This document shows positions 62,950-64,000 of a stretch of 64,000 nucleotides of DNA, piece after piece. This stretch comes from 40-80 sp964503665. Lineage in GTDB: Bacteria > Bacteroidota > Bacteroidia > Flavobacteriales_D > Crocinitomicaceae. A program made the translations under genes and the position numbers. The stretch covers positions 1 to 64,000 of the forward strand of contig CAZDAR010000003.1 in assembly GCA_964503665.1 (NCBI GenBank), written 5' to 3'. Under the pieces are notes generated by a model. It was not told the origin of the DNA and made no database searches. It worked only from the letters and a program-made list of their open reading frames with translations. Positions within the stretch are counted from its first letter, which is position 1; the number at the start of each line of letters is the position of its first letter.

Positions 62950-63616
62950 ATTTGTCAACTCCGTCCTGCTATTTTTAGCATTTTTCACTTTTATATTAGC
63001 GGTTATTGTTGGTCGTGATATTCCAATCGCATTTTTAAAAACAACCGGCTATTATTTACCTTATAAAGAAGTATATTTTTTCGTTGTGGCCGCTTTAATT
63101 TTAACCATTGGAGGAAGAAGAAGTGTACAACGTTGGATGGGAGTAGCGATGATTCGTCAAGTGAAACGCTACCAATGGAATGAACCAATTGGAAAAGGAC
63201 GAAAAAACAGAACGTTGTTTTACCTAATTTTAGAAGGCTTTTTTCATATAATAATCGCCTTTTTATTACTTTTTTTTACAAAATCCGCTTTTCCAGTATT
63301 TATCGTCTTGATTTTATTAGGAATTGACCATTTTCTATACGCAGCACTAGGTGTTGTTCAAAATATTTTTCGAATAGGTATCACCAAAACAGCTTTAGTA
63401 ACCGTTGATAGAGATGTGAAAGTGTTATACTTTTCAGGATTACGAAAAATAAGCGTTTTTCAAAAAGATATCTTTTTTGAATACATTAAAGAATTGGTCT
63501 TAGAAGTTCCAAGTGACGTTGTTGATCCAGAGAAAAAAGAAGAATTTAAAACGGTTTTAGAAAAGCAAATCGATTTAAATAGAGTGTATCTCGACGAGTC
63601 TTTTAAAAAGTATTAG
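62942..63616 (+). CDS. Integral membrane protein, unknown
   Basis: The 224-residue protein has about four hydrophobic segments (residues 4-24, 40-58, 93-115 and 119-140) and a soluble C-terminal part of about 80 residues (VDRDVKVLYFSGLRKISVFQ). The gene start overlaps the DUF349 gene by 8 bp. I do not recognise a family. The fixed pairing with DUF349 is worth checking in relatives. Confidence 0.7.
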   Translation: MNKFVNSVLLFLAFFTFILAVIVGRDIPIAFLKTTGYYLPYKEVYFFVVAALILTIGGRRSVQRWMGVAMIRQVKRYQWNEPIGKGRKNRTLFYLILEGFFHIIIAFLLLFFTKSAFPVFIVLILLGIDHFLYAALGVVQNIFRIGITKTALVTVDRDVKVLYFSGLRKISVFQKDIFFEYIKELVLEVPSDVVDPEKKEEFKTVLEKQIDLNRVYLDESFKKY

Positions 63617-63739
63617 TGGGTTAAGCTATACTGGTTGAACTGTTTAATATCAAATGTTTGTTAGCTAGTGATATCTATTAGAAGCATATTTTGTAAAACA
63701 TGATATTATTAAATTAATACATTCTAAATTTCGCATCAT

Positions 63740-63782
63740 CGATATCAACATTTGATTATTCACTGTTGATATCCTTTTTAAA
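63740..63782 (+). terminator. Hairpin terminator
   Basis: GATATCAAC (63742-63750) pairs with GTTGATATC (63766-63774), followed by CTTTTTA. It separates the membrane-protein gene from carB. The gap 63617-63739 shows nothing else. Confidence 0.7.
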
Positions 63783-63799
63783 ACTCAAACGAAAAGTGC

Positions 63800-63830
63800 T
63801 TTGCATAACTGTATTTTTAAAGTATATTTG
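63800..63830 (+). promoter_or_regulatory. Bacteroidota-type promoter for carB
   Basis: TTTG (63800-63803) and TATATTTG (63823-63830) are 19 bp apart, an excellent match to the Bacteroidota consensus. The start codon of carB is 50 bp downstream. Confidence 0.72.
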
Positions 63831-63879
63831 CGTTCAATTTATAGGTTTCCTAAGTTCAAATTGAAAAATTAATTAGTAA

Positions 63880-64000
63880 ATGCCAAAAGACAATTCTATC
63901 AAGTCCGTCCTTATCATAGGAAGTGGACCAATCGTAATCGGGCAAGCGTGTGAGTTTGATTATGCCGGTTCTCAAGCATCAAGATCTTTAAGAGAAGAAG
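63880..64000 (+). CDS. carB: Carbamoyl-phosphate synthase large subunit, 5' end
   Basis: Only the first 40 codons are in the window. They read MPKDNSIKSVLIIGSGPIVI then GQACEFDYAGSQASRSLREE, the highly conserved ATP-grasp N-terminus of CarB. The full protein is about 1,070 residues and makes carbamoyl phosphate for pyrimidines and arginine. The start is supported by the promoter at 63800-63830 and by the family's usual N-terminal length. It is truncated by the window edge. Confidence 0.92.
   Translation, partial: MPKDNSIKSVLIIGSGPIVIGQACEFDYAGSQASRSLREE

Overview
The window is AT-rich, gene-dense bacterial chromosome, almost certainly from a member of the Bacteroidota and probably Flavobacteriales. 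The evidence is a C-terminal type IX secretion (T9SS) sorting domain on a secreted nuclease, a TonB-dependent receptor with an N-terminal carboxypeptidase-regulatory-like domain, a BatA-type VWA membrane protein, DUF349 and VanZ proteins, a PorG-like outer-membrane protein, and several promoters of the Bacteroidota form TTTG-N(18-19)-TAnnTTTG. The housekeeping sequence has short intergenic gaps and hairpin terminators. No tRNA, rRNA or CRISPR array was seen.

Layout. 1-5190: end of a T9SS cargo gene, then a TonB receptor and a T9SS-secreted endonuclease I as a likely pair. 5200-13900: lipoproteins, a frameshifted M61 metallopeptidase, a PorG-like barrel, pyrD, an HMG-CoA lyase-type enzyme and a large secreted coiled-coil protein. 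13990-23560: dnaA, a thioesterase, rsmG, moxR, a SurA-like chaperone, uvrB, a VanZ protein, a zinc-dependent phospholipase C-like protein, a ComB-like phosphatase and a DUF3817 protein. 33390-63616: transaldolase, BatA-like protein, a dihydroorotase relative lacking metal ligands, a three-gene 3-deoxy-ulosonate-like operon (epimerase-CBS, DAHP synthase, KdsC-like phosphatase), a Lys1-like dehydrogenase, an MFS transporter, a YciO-type protein, mutS, an RNA methyltransferase, a RecB/AddA-like helicase-nuclease, a decayed REP-associated transposase, an ABC ATPase, an aminotransferase, a PfkB kinase and DUF349. The window closes with the start of carB.

The accessory region is 23630-33140, a tandem array of Rhs C-terminal toxin cassettes. 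It begins with a truncated and interrupted rhs core that has no 5' end. Four cassettes follow. Each has the same 244-bp coding block (identical in length in all four copies), then an Rhs core boundary, a different C-terminal toxin domain, and a tightly linked small gene. All four small genes encode proteins with export signals (two lipoproteins, one signal peptide, one N-terminal hydrophobic segment). The toxin tips carry candidate metal-binding motifs: HExxH in cassette 1, a shared HExxxH plus YHxK pattern in cassettes 2 and 3, and a metzincin-like HxxxHxxGxxH in cassette 4 whose catalytic Glu is Gly. Noncoding leader and trailer repeats mark cassette edges, and an HU gene is translationally coupled to the first immunity candidate. 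The array looks like a reservoir of orphan envelope-acting toxin/immunity modules that could be exchanged by homologous recombination through the 244-bp block. This is the most interesting part of the window.
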